Notes: generated by a model from the sequence alone, not told the origin. 53,807 nt of DNA from Beroe ovata (GCA_946803715.1 CAMPET010000024.1:317490-371296), one strand, 5' to 3'. Counted from the first letter of the stretch, positions 1-13,370 are shown. Made by a program: numbers and translations.

Positions 1-110
1 TGTGTGTGTGTGTGTGTGTGGGTGTGGGTGTCTGTGTCTGTGTGTTTGCGTGTGTGTGTTCGTGTGTTTGTGAGTGTGTTTGTGAGTGTGTTTGTGTGTG
101 CCTACATTGC
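1..110. repeat. (TG)n-rich microsatellite at window edge
   Basis: Imperfect TG/TGTT simple repeat running in from the left edge. It gives a low-complexity open frame that is not a gene. Confidence 0.9.
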
Positions 111-1411
111 TCACCAATATTGCTGTGGTTCAGCTTCCGACAGATTCGAGCCTCTCGTTCCAATTTCTGATGTTCTGAGAAGAAAAGGGAAATTCTGGAG
201 AATGAGTTACGTCAGAGAAATGTAGTAATTATATACGACATGTTCAATGGACCAATTTCGACTCGAAACAATAGTATGTTAGTGAAATCGGTGTTCTTTG
301 ATTCACAATGACAGGATTTCTTTTATCCGGTTCATACATGGAAATCATAGTTCATGCCCACGATTACACATGGCTTGTCCAGTGTACACACTGGCCAGTG
401 TACAATATTGACGTGGTACGATTGCTTTGCTTCAGCTGGAATCCACACGGTGACGGATCTTGTCTTTAGAGTCACAATCTCACACCATTTGCATATACAT
501 TGTGTAGAAAGGGTACCTAAACCACTCGACACTATTATCCTATTATACACCCCCTGGTCTTTCATACAGCACTTAAACCCTGCATGCAATATAATGACGT
601 GTATAAGTTCATTATGAAAAATGAATATGTCGACATTCTGGATTATGTGTGCGGTGACTCTTACAGATTCATTAGAGAGACTAGTGGTGGAATAATTACT
701 TCCATTGAATTTCTATTAATTGTAGCCGTGAATCTACTTCCATTTATGGTACTACTACGAGAACATTGGTATAACTAGAACCTACCTACCAGAAGGATAG
801 CTAGAGAATGGAAATTAAACAGAGGTGACTGACAGGATGAAGTTCATAATGGCAAAATCATATATTCAATGAGGTGTAATCCAACTGCTCCTATTTATGG
901 AACATTAGGACATTACAGCAGTTCCCGATAGCCAGGAGGAGCGATGTTGGAGCTTATCCTGATGAATGACGATGGTGAAGTTTTCGGAAGTTGGTCCGCA
1001 AAATTTGAGGCAGCGTGTCTGACATAAATATTCATTTGCTGATTGTGGATAGGATCTAGGACAATGAGATGGACTTGCATTTTGCAATGAACATGAAAGT
1101 CAGAGCGGTGATATTAGCAATATGCATGATCGTGAGTCGAGATTGCTGACTTTAGCAATTCCCTCATCCTAACTACAATCCGTAGTTCAGATTCCAGAAT
1201 GCTCGACACAGACTGGTACAATAGGAGGACAGTTGGAATTGAGGTTATTAGTTAGTTAGTGGTGAGCTATGTCAGTGAGTTTGCGGTCCAAAGTCTCCAT
1301 GAGATACATGTGATTGAGATACACAGGCCGCTCTCTTGATCTAATCGCTTCCAATTAACTGTCATATCTCAATTAGGGCGGTGCATCATTAATTGTACCA
1401 AGAACACATTC

Positions 1412-1492
1412 ATACACTCATACACACAAACATAGACACAAACACAGTACACACACACACACAGTACACACAGTACACACACACACACACAA
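1412..1492. repeat. (CA)n microsatellite
   Basis: Interrupted ACAC repeat with tcatacactcatacac-type variants at its left edge. Intergenic. Confidence 0.85.
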
Positions 1493-4079
1493 CAACTCTG
1501 TTCTGATATTGGAGCTTGTCTATGAATGTCAGGTTCCCATTATGTCACGAGTCATGTAACAACTGCAGTCTTTGACAGATGTCGAGACGCACTGTATAAT
1601 ACACAACATTCTGGCAGGAGTTTAATAAGATGTACTGGCGCACGGAACCCAGTTTACAGGTTGACGTTTGCTGCTTCACATCATCAGGGATCCGTTCAGC
1701 GATCCGTCAAAAGATCAAGTTCAATTGAGCTTCAAACAGTGTTCCGTCAAGTATATATATCCTACATATATACCTCTACTCTGCCAAGTACGTTTCATAT
1801 TATTATTAAACCCTGTAAATTGGCAGTAAAGCAGGTATAAATAGCCAGGTCTATAAATAGCGGAGTGTATACGTCAGAAAATAGAGTACGCATGATGAAG
1901 GGAGCTATAGGGAGTTCATTCCCTACTATAGCACAGATATACGTGCACAGATGAAGCTTTGTTGAGACTTGATAAGCGGCAGCTGGTCAACTAGGCTGGT
2001 GAACTAGGCGTGAAGTGTGAAGTTTGACATGATACCATCCTATCCTGCGATACAGCTGCTGTTACATCGCTAAACACAAGCACACACATATGGCATACAC
2101 ACAAATATCTAACAGCTTTGTGAAGTATGGAAAGTGCACACTTATCATATAAGAATTCTTTGTATAACTGGAATCACGAAAAATTTTGGTAACATTTTCA
2201 CAAAATATTCTGCACTTTGGAGGGATTCGCACTTCGCAGTACTAAAACTCCTGCAGAGTCCTTCCACAATTGCTCATTACGATGCTTCAGTACATGCTTC
2301 ATAGCAGGACCTCACACAATTGAGTGAACATACTCATGACTTGTTCGGATTTCAAAGGTACTAAGTCTTTCTACACACACATGTGGTTAAGCAGATCCTA
2401 TGCGAGTGGCTGATATCCCTACATAACCAGAGATAATGTGTAATATATCCACATGAAATATAGTAATAAACCACCCTATACACGCTTCTTACACTAACAG
2501 TACTGTATAACAGCTGTCAGCCATATGGGCAGTGGAGAATATCTAAACAGATTGGAAATAATATTACTCTGTCTTGCATCATCAAAATAAAGTTCTTTGA
2601 GTTACAAAATGATCCCCATTGACTTACACATAGTTTCCCGGTCCTGTGATGGTGTGTATAACATACATAATTATTTGTCAATATGTAATATATTGAAGCT
2701 GATGCGCAGAAATATTGTTCCACTGCTCAGGGGCAGCCAGTCAGCTACCAGTATTCCACATGCCCACAATCATGAAATTATGTCTCCAGTTGACTAGGAG
2801 TGCGCAGCGGAATGTTATTACATGAGACTACTGCCTCTCATTCATTCATAATGAGACAATACACCATGTACATGGAGAGTACATGAGAGTATGGGCTTGA
2901 TCAGATATTATACATGTGACCCACTTCCCTTCTATGATGATATTATGATTATGTATCCATCATCAACACCAAATCAATGGCTCAGTAGCCATAAATATTT
3001 CTTTTTAGCAATAAGTTATAGAGGGAGTCTAAAAACTGATTAAGACGTAACAATGAAATTGAATCAATGAATTTCTGAAGAGGCAATCCAAGGAATGTGT
3101 TGATAGAGAAAACATGCAGCTATCTTGGGTACATACCTCTGACAGAGAGACGCTTTGTATTGATAATTTTGGCTGCATAGTCTTTTTGTGTCTGTTTATG
3201 TGTACAACGTCTGACAACACTAAAAGCCCCCCTGTAATATTGACAGAACAATATTTAGTTCACATGATCACAATTGATACAATTATACAATGATAGTTCA
3301 CGTGATCAAAAATGGAACTAGGATATGAAAAAGTCAATTTTGATATTGAATCAGTTCACTCACTTGCCAATTTCTTCCCGCATTTCATATACATCATTGA
3401 ATCTCATATCTAAAAACAAGAATACTCTTAAAATTGGTCAGCCAGCAATAAGATATTGCAATATCATCTGCTATGAAATAAAACTTTTCACAGATGTTGT
3501 TCCATGTCCTTAATTCCTTAAAGGCAGAAATTTTGCCTGTCATTGATAAATCAGACTGTTGTCTGGCATAGTTACAGTACACAAGCCATGCTGCACTGGA
3601 CACCATAAACATAAACAATCAAACAAATGCATCAAAACAATTGTCAAAAGCAAATCTTTCTGGATACCATAATTTATTATAATAAAAATAGAATAAATTA
3701 CATGGCCACTTTAACATTATAGGTAACAATATATCTGGATACCATAATTGAACCAAAATGATACCTTTATATCACATATTAATAATTAGCATCATGCCCT
3801 ATCCGAACAAATCAAATGTCTCCAGTTCTTAACAACAAAGAAAATCAATTACATTGCATAACCACTTTTACAATTTACAACATACATAACAATAATATCT
3901 GGCCAAAATGGATGATATATTGAGTACACTAACTGCACAATTATCAGTACAAAGTATTTTCGTCTCAATATCCATTTTCAGATTTTTCTCCATCTGAAAA
4001 ATTTTTAAAATGCTTCAGATTTTAAGAAATAAAAAAATATGACTTGCTCTTCTGAGATCTGATTCATATAATCGTGAAA

Positions 4080-4450
4080 ACATGCCATGCACGCGGTGTG
4101 CGCGGCCACAGAGTTTTTGTGTCACGTAGCGCTGGATTGCCAAGTATTATTTGTCCACTCATTGTCTCTCGCGCCACTGCGCGGCGCGCCGCGCCTTCAT
4201 CGGACAACGAAGGCCATCAAAGGCTTTGCATGAAAATTTTGTTTTGGCCTTGGCCTTGGCAGTCGATGAAGGCGCGCGCAAAAAACAGATGAAGAGATAA
4301 AATCCGGTGAGCGCGATCGCGAGCGCGAGCGTGGGATAAACATTTCTGATCACAAAATAAAATAAAATGTGGGGAAGGTGTGGCCGTGGACGTGACTGAA
4401 TTACGCTTTTGTGGCTACGCGCGCAGTGCAAGCTAAAGCCAAAGCTAAAA
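4080..4450. mobile_element. GC-rich foldback-type element, copy A
   Basis: A sharply GCGCGC-rich block in AT-rich surroundings. It shares several blocks with 49.79-50.0 kb, in the same order for the core: a gag-t-tttg-gtcacg block, then ttgcca-----ttattTgtccact, then a block related to ccggat-ttatct. A further block, tttgtgatcagaaat, is present here in inverted orientation near 4345-4360. Part of the core is an imperfect inverted repeat (near 4138-4170 against 4286-4313). No coding capacity is visible. I infer a non-autonomous foldback/MITE-like repeat. Confidence 0.5.
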
Positions 4451-4580
4451 CCAGCATTTGATTTTTCAAAAAATTCGTTTGATGTTGGAGATGTTGGAAT
4501 GTAGCAATATTTTCACATTCTTCTTTCACTGTTCCATGTTCAAGAAGAATATAAATTCGAAAAAGAATTGCTCCTTTCAG

Positions 4581-4592
4581 TCATCATTTCAG
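4581..4592 (+). promoter_or_regulatory. Splice-acceptor-like site before tectonic ATG
   Basis: A pyrimidine-rich run ending catcatttcag lies 12 nt before the ATG at 4605. It could be the acceptor of a 5' UTR intron or a spliced-leader trans-splice site; the sequence alone cannot decide. Confidence 0.45.
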
Positions 4593-4604
4593 GATAAACA
4601 AGGC

Positions 4605-7434
4605 ATGGAAATCAACCCCTACATATTTCTCTTCTTGATCTGCTTATCATCAGTTTTGGAACTGATAAGCAGTTCTGCATACATATTGATTGAAAATAGC
4701 ATTTCAGTATCTACTGGGATTGAATTAAAAGTGCAATATGGTGGGTTATCAGCTGAAACCACTCTAACTTGCCAGAGCAGTGGTCTCACTATACCTCAAA
4801 TAGATCTTGAGGCGAATGTTCAGGGAACTAAGAACATTGCAATATCTATTCAATCAGGGTCTGCAGCAACCTATGTAGTATCCTGCATTACTGATGGAAC
4901 ACTTAATTTCCAAAGAGATGCAACACTATCAGTTGTTGAGACAGGCCTAGCACTCTGTAATGATGCATTACTCTTCAGTGTAAATCCATCTCCATTACTA
5001 GTGAAAAGTGGCTCCAGTAATCTCAAGGATAATTCAATCACAATCCAGTGTTCAGGAGACAGTCTAGAATTGGAAACTTTTGTATCAAGTGATAATATAA
5101 ATCAATTTCTTATTGAAGCTACTTCAACATGTGCTGATATCAAGTGCCAAACTTTACTTACATGCAGTGTGAGTAATTCAGATACAAGTGCGCCAACAAT
5201 TAATGGATTTTCAGACAGAAGAGTAGTGATTAAGACTCCTTCATTGATCATCAGTCCTGCATTTGAAAAAATAAGCCCTCATACTAATGGAACTTTTGCA
5301 ATTTATATGTACCCAGAAAATTCTACACCAGCAGATTTTGATTGTTTTATAAATAAGCTCTCCTTCAATGGATATGACTCACAAACAATCATTGAGGATG
5401 ACACATTTGAAGACATTGTGATTGAGAAAATATCTGAATCACATTTCAATGTTTATCCAAGCTCAACACTTTCTGAAAGTGGGGTTTATGGTCTAGAATG
5501 CTCAGCTCCTTCGCTTGATACATCCACCCAGGCAGGCTTCTTGTTCTCGTTCCTTGTTAGTGAAGAAAGTAGTTTATTCATGGACAGAATCAACTATGAG
5601 AATTATGAGGAAGTTGCATGTCCTTGTGATCTCCTGGCTGATCACTGTGATGCACAGTGCTGTTGTGATAAAGATTGCTCTGAACCTCAGGTGTGTTTGA
5701 TGTACATTAATTTTACCACTCTACTAGTTATTTATTTGTAATCATATACTTATATTACCAGTTCCCTTCAGATCCAGTCATATAGTAGGTGCTTAGCTGG
5801 TCCCTTTGGCGGTGATTTTGAAAAAATCATAAAACCAGACTGTTCAAGTACCAGTGAACTTTCTCCTTTGGATCGTGTCCTTTGTATCAAGAAATCAAAC
5901 TCAGCTCACCTTGGATGGTTTTTCAACTATGTGAATGACAGGTAGGTACTTGTGTAAACAATGAGATATTGTTGTTGTGATGTGTTTCTGTTTTGCAAGC
6001 CATAACCGGATTGATTATTGCAGCTCAGCAGTTCCTGATAACTGGCTTGATTCGAATATTGCAGCACTAGACATTCCTAATCCCCCTGCAACTAGAGGAT
6101 TTCCAATTTACACAAAATCCGAAAACTTCAATAAAGGATATTTGACCTTGCCAGGTAAAAAAAACACAATCAGTTGAAGATATGAACGTCACTGCTTCCC
6201 CATTTAGTATTCATCATATTTGTTTGTCTTCTTCAGGAAAAATCGACGGACTTTGTGTTACTGGTGTTCCAGTTAGGATTCTAGATTATTCTCGTGTGAC
6301 TTGTAATAGAAAAATCGTTGAAAACTGCAATGTGGATCCATCCGGAGTGTTCTCTGCGAGAGCTTATCTCAGCCCTCAAAGTTCACTGGTTGATCCATGT
6401 GAATGGTTTGTAAACTCGCTCATCAAGCTATTCTTATTCACTTACTTCACCAATTTCCCCTTCTCTGGTTCCATTCCATTCTAGCAACTATGAATTGCAG
6501 GTTTACCAAGGTGTTCAGTAATGGAGTGGGGTCAGATGAGGCAGTGGTTAAGGTAACATACGTCAAGGATGACGTGGCCGTCAATCATCTAACTCAGAAC
6601 ATCTTATCCGACCAGTCGTGTACCTATGCTGTGACTGACGTTCTTTATGAAGTAACAGTCAATGCAAGCACCGTGTTCTCCATTTCTGCTACCATACAGC
6701 TCACTGATTTGAGTGGTCGAGTTGGCGATATTGTAACAACATCTTATGAAGTCAGATTCAATTCCCTTGCATCACTTGATCCATCTGTTACGGAAAATGA
6801 GGTGTCTGGTGGATATTCCCGATATGATGCCCTGAAGATCAGTGACGGCGGAGTGTTTGCGATTCCAAAGTACGGCGATTGTCTGGCAACCAAAAGTTCC
6901 CCAGAATTTGGAGTTTCAACCATTTTTCAGTGCTACCTTAACATAGACACAACAACGCGAAATAACTGTTCTCTGCTCTATGAGAAGGTTCTAGAAACCT
7001 ACACAACGTTTATCGAAAACGGAACTGAGGTTTTTGTCAATAAGAGCCGAGGCTCCGCGACAATTCCCGTGATTCTATCCAACTATCAGTCAATCAGTGG
7101 GATTTCAACTTCATCAATGTGCGACATTCTCCCAACCTACGTCCACATCAAGGTATATCACGAGATGAATTCACGAGTTGGAGCTGATGTAACTAACGTG
7201 ACATTTTCCTTCGAATATGGTGCCGGTTTCCAAATGACCGGAACAAGGGTGCATCTGTACGGTGACTTGCAGTTCCTTGCATCTGATGTTCCAAAGGAGC
7301 CATGTTCCTACTGTTGGGGTGATGTTGTTGAGTTTTTCCAGCGACGGGAGCAGCTATTGAACAGTTTGCTCGTCATATTGGCAGGGATTGTGTGTTTTGC
7401 CGTACCGAGAAACTTCTATGTATCCAAATTATAA
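4605..7434 (+). CDS. TCTN2: Tectonic family protein, TCTN2-like
   Basis: Tectonics are secreted or membrane proteins of the ciliary transition zone that work with the MKS/B9 complex to gate membrane proteins into cilia. Five exons join in frame: 4605-5690, 5772-5941, 6024-6154, 6237-6405 and 6501-7434, all with GT-AG borders, giving about 829 residues. The ATG at 4605 opens a hydrophobic signal peptide (MEINPYIFLFLICL). The hallmark cysteine cluster (CPCDLLADHCDAQCCCDKDC) sits near residues 338-357, after a long cysteine-containing N-terminal region. Downstream are the expected LCIKKSNSAHLGWF-type segment, many N-glycosylation sites and a C-terminal hydrophobic helix (LLNSLLVILAGIVCFAV). The late position of the cluster, the length and the C-terminal membrane segment fit TCTN2 best; paralogue assignment is inference. 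A second tectonic follows 285 bp downstream. Confidence 0.85.
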
Positions 7435-7719
7435 TAGCGGAATGCACTTCTTATTCTCCTCAATCAGTTCACTATCACCTGTAAATATTCAAATGGAATG
7501 TAATATTTGTGAACTATTTCTATTTATCAGTGTACAGTAATATTTATATTGACATGTTGATTCTTATTTGAGTTTTATCAATTCATTGATTCCGTCTCTT
7601 TTCATCGATTCTACTCAACATTATTAGCTCATTTACATCAAGTAGACTACCCGTGGCAAACTTACCATCCCAACTTACCAACCCAACTCCAACTAGGTCT
7701 AAATCTCCATGTGAACCCA

Positions 7720-9577
7720 ATGACTCTCCTGTATCTCATCCTCCTTCTACACACCACAGCATCTCTCCAGTACTGTCCCTGCGACCATGACCCATTCCAA
7801 TGCGAGCTGAACTGTTGTTGTGACACAAACTGTAACGCTGAGCAAGCCAGTTCCTTCACCTGCCAGCCATTCCTCATGTCAGATTCCATGCTCTGCTGCA
7901 AAGACATTGTCAAAGCAGTGAACGGAGCCTATCAGAATGTTCGCGAATGTAGCAGTAATTTAGGCTGTCTTGAAGAGAGTCCAGCCGGATATGGATTATT
8001 CTCGAACAATTCGGATTCAGAGAGTCTTGTCTTTAGTGATGATCTTGAATCTGTTGATAGCACGTTCAGTTATACCCAATTATCTCAGTACCAAGACACC
8101 GATCTTCTGTTACAAAGGACAAGCGGAACTTCTCCTGCGGAAGCGTTTCAGTTTCCTGTCAAGTACTTCGGAGATCAATGTGCTATGAGCCCCATTCTCT
8201 TCTACTCAGAAATAAGTAGCACTTGCAAGAGAACAATCAGTGATATGAACACAGCGTGTGCTCCTAACCAGATCCTGGATTTTCAATACTATCTGGGGTC
8301 TCTCATGAAGTTTCCCAACGATACATCCGAGACTATCAATCTGTCTGAGAATATTGTGTACTACTGTCTCGATTATGACAAGGGTGTGAAGGAAGTGTGT
8401 ACACCAGACAGCACGTCTCCTGGAATTGTATCTGGAGAATGTCTCAATGCTGTGAAGGATGTCCATATTCGGCTGAAGACTGCCTCAGATGCAATGACCA
8501 TCGAATCAGCAACGGTTACCGTTACTCTAACCTCTCTCCCAAGTTCAGAAACATCAACCTTCACACAGACATTCACTCTAACTTACACCCCTGTATCCAC
8601 TGCAACCGCAATGTCTGGTAATTTTGGCTACCAGCCAAGATCACCACTCCTATCGGGAAGGATTTCCGATGGTGCTGTCATGATGAGTGGTGACGCATCA
8701 CTCAGACCACTGACCCTCTTCAAATCATCCGATTGTTCCACCTTTTCCCAGCACAGTATTGAGTTTGGTATTGCTCATTTCACTGGATGCAAGCTGTCCC
8801 TACCGTTTTATAACTTTCAAGTGATGTCTGGAAGTCAGGAGCACTATTGTTCAGTTCTGTACAGCTACGCCGAGAGTGTCATGAAGATTCCTGATGGAAT
8901 TGTAGTGGGTGAGTGAGATCGTGTGATGTGGTCATTCCTCATCATCATAATGAATTGTTCATTGTTCCGGGATTTCCTGCAGCAATTAGTACACCGCGTT
9001 GCATATTCCAGGCGAAACAGGCCGTGCCAGTATCTCTGACGTCACTCAGTGGGTTACCATGGAAACGGAAGATGACGTCACCATCCCCACCTCTTCGGAG
9101 AGCAGTGTCGCGTGCTCTGACATCATCACTCACCGAAAATACACTGTATGGTACACCGAAATAGGACAAGTCGGCAACCTACACGCTGTCATAACCAAAG
9201 TTTCAGTTCAGTACACCAAACAAAGTAAGTTGTCTTGTTATGTCGCGGAAGAACTCCTTGTTATTGACTAACTTGACTTGAATTTTATTGAACTCATCTT
9301 AATCTTCACCCCCTGTTTTACAGAAGTTGAATTGTACTGCAACAGTAACACGTGCAGCACAAACAAACAGCAGTATCTCACACTATCGAACAGTGTACAG
9401 TTTGTCCTCAACGCACCGCACGTGGACAGCAGGTTCAAATCCTTCCCTCGGACTGCACTCATTCTCCCAGTGGACTTCTTCTACCCCCTGACCTCTGGGG
9501 TCGGGGGGAGATGGGTGGGCTTGTCGTGGGTTGTGACAGGGTTTATTTGGGTGTGGCACTCGGTGTGCCACAGCTGA
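7720..9577 (+). CDS. Second tectonic family protein (TCTN1/TCTN3 type)
   Basis: Three exons (7720-8908, 9012-9224, 9324-9577) join in frame to about 551 residues. I chose the ATG at 7720, which starts a clean signal peptide (MTLLYLILLLHTTASLQ). The tectonic cysteine signature (CPCDHDPFQCELNCCCDTNC) follows at once, as in TCTN1 and TCTN3, whereas the upstream gene carries it about 300 residues in. The C-terminal part has the family's DFFYPLTS-type segment followed by a short hydrophobic stretch (WVGLSWVVTGFIWVW) that could be a membrane anchor. The role is in the ciliary transition zone. It lies 285 bp after another tectonic on the same strand, so it is a tandem ancient paralogue rather than a recent duplicate, since the two differ strongly. 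TCTN1 and TCTN3 cannot be separated by eye. Confidence 0.85.
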
Positions 9578-9984
9578 TCATAGTACAAGTGTACCCACTG
9601 ATCATTGTATGTTTGTATAAAGCTATGTTAGCGGCAGATGTCACTATTTGCAGCTGGACTGTATCATTTTTAGTCAAATCTGCTGTAAAGAATGTATAAA
9701 ATCTATAAATAATCTTATTTTCTACGTCTTACTAGTGTTGACCGTGTTGTTGTTAACGCAATATTTATTTTATTTGATTTTACGCAATACCCAACTTACT
9801 ACTTACCTTTTGAACGAAAAGATCTGTGTAATTGGTTTCGTCACATTTTTCAAAATACGTTCTACTTTATTGGCTAGATTTTTGTCAACTGACTATCCTC
9901 TATCCCAAGCTCGTTCTTTACAAACTGTGATGCGTTGTGATTTAGCTTGTCCCAGGAACAACTGATCGCTGCAATCTGTGAACA

Positions 9985-12900
9985 ATGCTCTCCAGAGCTC
10001 GACAGACAGATGTCTTAGTGCTTCTATCCTTCCTGGTAAGATACATCACCGATCACAACGCCGATATCTATTGGCGATCACAGATCAGGATCTATAATCT
10101 ATTGGTCAATGATTGATAATCATTGATTATCATCGTAACACCTGATTCACAGGATTTTCTGGCTGTCTCCATGGTGATACCACAACTTGGGCTGCGGATC
10201 AGAGAGCTGGGAGCATCGCAGTTCACCAGTGGTCTCATATCCTCAGTGTACGGTGCTGTGCAACTCTTTAGCTCAACACTCCATGTTAGTTCTCACCTTA
10301 CTCCCTTGCATCCCTCTCTCTCCCCTCCCCTACTTTCGGTTCGAGCTCTGTTCCATGTGATGTGAATTAGAGACAGGTCCATGGGAATATTAGGTGTTTC
10401 TTGAGTTGGGAGCTACAGATACCGCATCTGGAGTTGGGAGCTCTAAGCTGTAATGATCTTCACATCGATCATCACTCAAGCTATGTGCTTGTTCTCAAAG
10501 TGCATGATGATGTGTTAGGGCGTGCTGGTTGCGCACAGCTACCTATAGCAGTATCGGCTACCTAAGCTTCTCTTGTGTGACTTCAATGTCAGTTCTTGCA
10601 AAGGATTAAAAACTGAGCAGCTCAATGCGTGATCATGAATAATTGTTAGAGAGTTGCTGTGAAAAATTTTCTCTTTGGATCAAAATAAATTCATCCGGAA
10701 TTAGGAATAATCACTGATCATGATCTATTTTATTCTCTTCTCCAGGGCATGGGCTGTGATAAATACGGCCGGAGACCAGTTCTGCTGACTTGTTTGTTCT
10801 TCATAACAAATTCGTACATCTGTCTGTCACTGTCCACCACATTCCTGAGTATGGTAATGATCAGATGCACACTCGGTCTTGTCAAACATACACAGTCAAC
10901 TTTCAAAGTCATCGGAGGCGACATCAATACAGGTAAGTGTGCTGTAAGTTGTGAATTGTAATTCATGTTTCAGTGTCTTGAATGCGGAGAGTCTGTTTTA
11001 GGACAAACTTCATCATAGTTCTTCTCTCAAGCTTACACCCGTTCTGTAGGAGATGCCAGGAGTTCCTTTGTGAGCAGAACTAACACTCTGAGTGGATTAG
11101 CATTCATGATAGGTCCATTCCTCACAGCATCCCTCTTCGATAGCGAGACCAGGTTAGCAAATAATGATGTGACAAACGATTCCGTCTCCGAGTCAATGAT
11201 TCATAGGGAGCTGTGTGTAGACTAAATCTACGATTTCCTCAGTTTCATGTACGGTGGCATGGTGTGTAGTTGTATCTTCGTGTTGATGTCCCTGATATCT
11301 TATATCTGTGTGAAGGAATCACTGACAGGCACTCCTCAACTTGTGAAGGAGAATACAACAAAACCGAGCAATTCTTCGTTCTTAGCGTCTATAGTTCAGC
11401 GATTCCAGAAGTAAGCGGAGGCTTGGAGTGAGCAGGAGTTGAAATGATAAGCCCCCGATTTGAAGTTTTTCTGTCGCAACTTTAGTGATAGATGATGCAT
11501 CAATGGTTGGTGATGCATCAATGGTTGATGATGCATACTAGATTCACCTCTGTGAATCCCACTCAGATACAAGAATCTCCGTGCAATCTTCATATATCGG
11601 TTCTGTGCCGCATTCAGTGTGATAATACTGCGGTACTTCACACCACTCTACACGCAGCACTACTTTGGGTTCAATGCCAAGGACGCTAACTACCTATCAT
11701 CCTTCAGTGGTTTTTCAGGTGCGGATCTTTGAATCCCGATCTATTTAACTCCCTGAAATTCCTATTTTTGTTTGAGTATTCCTATATTGCTTTTAAATGC
11801 CTATTGCTGATTGTGTTGCTTATAACAGGTGTATTGTGTTCGTGGNCTAAATCTACGATTTCCTCAGTTTCATGTACGGCGGTGTGGTGTGTAGTTGTAT
11901 CTTCGTGTCAATGTCCCTGATATCTTATATCTGTGTGGAGGAATCACTGACAGATGCTCCTCAACTTGTGAAGGAGAATACAACGAAACCGAGCAATTTT
12001 TCGTTCTTAGCGTCTATAGTTCAGCGATTCCAGAAGTAAGTGGAGGCTTGAGTGAGCAGAGAGTTGAAGTGATAAACCCCCGATTTGAATTTTGTCTCTC
12101 GATGCATCAATGGTTGATGGTGCATCAAAGGTTGATGATGCATACTATAGATTTACCTCTGAGAATCCCACTCAGATACAAGAATCTCCGTGCAATCTTC
12201 ATATATCGGTTCTGTGCCGCATTCAGTGTGATAATACTGCGGTACTTCACACCACTCTACACGCAGCACTACTTTGGGTTCAATGCCAAGGACACTAACT
12301 ACCTATCATCCTTCAACGGTTTTTCAGGTGCAGTTCTCTGAATCCCGATCTATTTAACTCCCTTCAATTCCTATTTCTGTTTGCTACATTTTACGGAAAT
12401 CATGCCAGTTTCTGAGTATCCCTATATTGCTTTTAAATGCCCATTGCTTATTGTGTTGCTTATAACAGGTGTATTGTGTTCGTGGGCAGCTGGGTATGTT
12501 GCTTTGGTTGTTGCTGATAAAGCAACACTCCTCCGATACTTCGCCATTCTCCTCATCATTGCCATAGCTTCAACGTGAGTATTTTCTGTGCAAGTGATCC
12601 TATCACAGACACTACCTATATTGATTGTGGGAGGTAATCAGAGGCTGTGGTATCATGAGATCCGTGCTACTTACACCACCCTAAATTAGTTAATTAGGCT
12701 CGATTATGCCATGCTTCATTAGATATAATTGTACTTTGTTCTGATTAGGAAGGAAGGTACTACTGATCATTCACATTTCACAAACTCCTCATTTTCAGTT
12801 TGCTCTCTACTAGTATGCCAGCATTCCTCATCACACAATTCCTCCTCTCATTCGCCACACAGAACCTCCGGCTCATCGTCGACTCGGTCCTCCTTTCAGC

Positions 12901-13087
12901 AGCCGCCAATGCTGACAGAGGGGAAGTATTCGGGTTGGGCGCGAGTATTATCGGAATGTGCCGAGTGTGTGGGCCGATATTTGCCGGAACATTGGCAGAA
13001 ATTCACATGATGCTGCCGCTTGTTTGTAGTCTGTTTCTAGCGGTTCTGGGTGCAGCGAGTTTGTATACTGCAGAGAAGCAGCGTTAG
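9985..13087 (+). CDS. MFSD9: Major facilitator transporter, MFSD9-like
   Basis: Multi-pass membrane transporter of the MFS superfamily; the substrate of the MFSD9 group is not established. Supported exons are 9985-10035, 10153-10284, 10746-10932, 11050-11152, 11243-11410 (or its copy 11868-12035), 11567-11718 (or 12176-12327), 12469-12574 and 12799-13087. Used once each they give about 395 residues with consistent phases. Family marks are the first-helix run DFLAVSMVIPQLGL, the LGAS-(8 residues)-SSVYGAVQLFSS segment, and the loop 2-3 motif GMGCDKYGRRPVLL, the G-X3-D-X-GRR signature of MFS carriers. Human MFSD9 is somewhat longer (about 474 residues). Two exons and part of a third appear twice around the N at 11846; I read this as an assembly overlap, not as extra exons. 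The start is the first ATG upstream of the conserved helix. Confidence 0.8.
11222..11845. repeat. Direct duplication, left copy, ending at N gap
   Basis: This 624 bp stretch of the MFSD9 gene (two exons plus the first 15 bp of the next) recurs at 11847-12485 with scattered substitutions and a small insertion near 12384-12415. The left copy stops in mid-exon exactly at the single N (11846). Confidence 0.9.
11846..11846. other. Single-N scaffold gap
   Basis: One unknown base, bordered on both sides by the MFSD9 duplication. Confidence 0.95.
11847..12485. repeat. Direct duplication, right copy, starting at N gap
   Basis: Right-hand partner of 11222-11845. It reads on into the intact exon 12469-12574, so it is the copy that joins the 3' end of MFSD9. 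Both copies encode the same reading frame with a few substitutions, for example GGMVCSCIFVL against GGVVCSCIFVS, and both contain diverged runs of a GATGCATCAATGGTTG-like intronic repeat. Confidence 0.9.
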
Positions 13088-13352
13088 ATTATACGTGTTC
13101 ATATTCGTGTTATGTTTCTTGTATGGTAGTATGGTTGGGTTTGTAGTAGTTTTGTTTTAGTCATGAGTTGTTTCGCACCATCCATTATTTTGATTTTGGT
13201 TTGTTTTTAGATTTTTTTAAACGCTTTATCATGTACGGATATTGTTCGATTTTAATTCTTATAGGTAATTTCGATGTTTGCAACTTGAATTTCATCGTTA
13301 TTATTGAGCAGAGATAATCATCATTCTGTAATCTCGCATTTGATGAATGACC

Positions 13353-13370
13353 CGTACCTATTCATCCTAG
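13353..13370 (+). promoter_or_regulatory. Splice-acceptor-like site before TPX2-like ATG
   Basis: Sequence ending tattcatcctag, 2 nt before the ATG at 13373. Candidate 5' UTR or trans-splice acceptor. Confidence 0.45.

Larger units (their letters stand above)
111..4580. other. Intergenic stretch without a recognisable gene
   Basis: AT-rich DNA with only short unrelated open frames (60-104 codons). None shows a domain, usable splice sites or similarity I recognise. It holds a CA microsatellite near 1.42-1.49 kb and a GC-rich foldback-like segment at 4.08-4.45 kb. It may contain the promoter or 5' UTR of the tectonic gene that begins at 4605. Confidence 0.6.

Noticed and set aside
1526-1840. 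104-codon open frame in the left intergenic region
   Set aside because: No recognised motif, no splice context and a low-quality start; likely chance.
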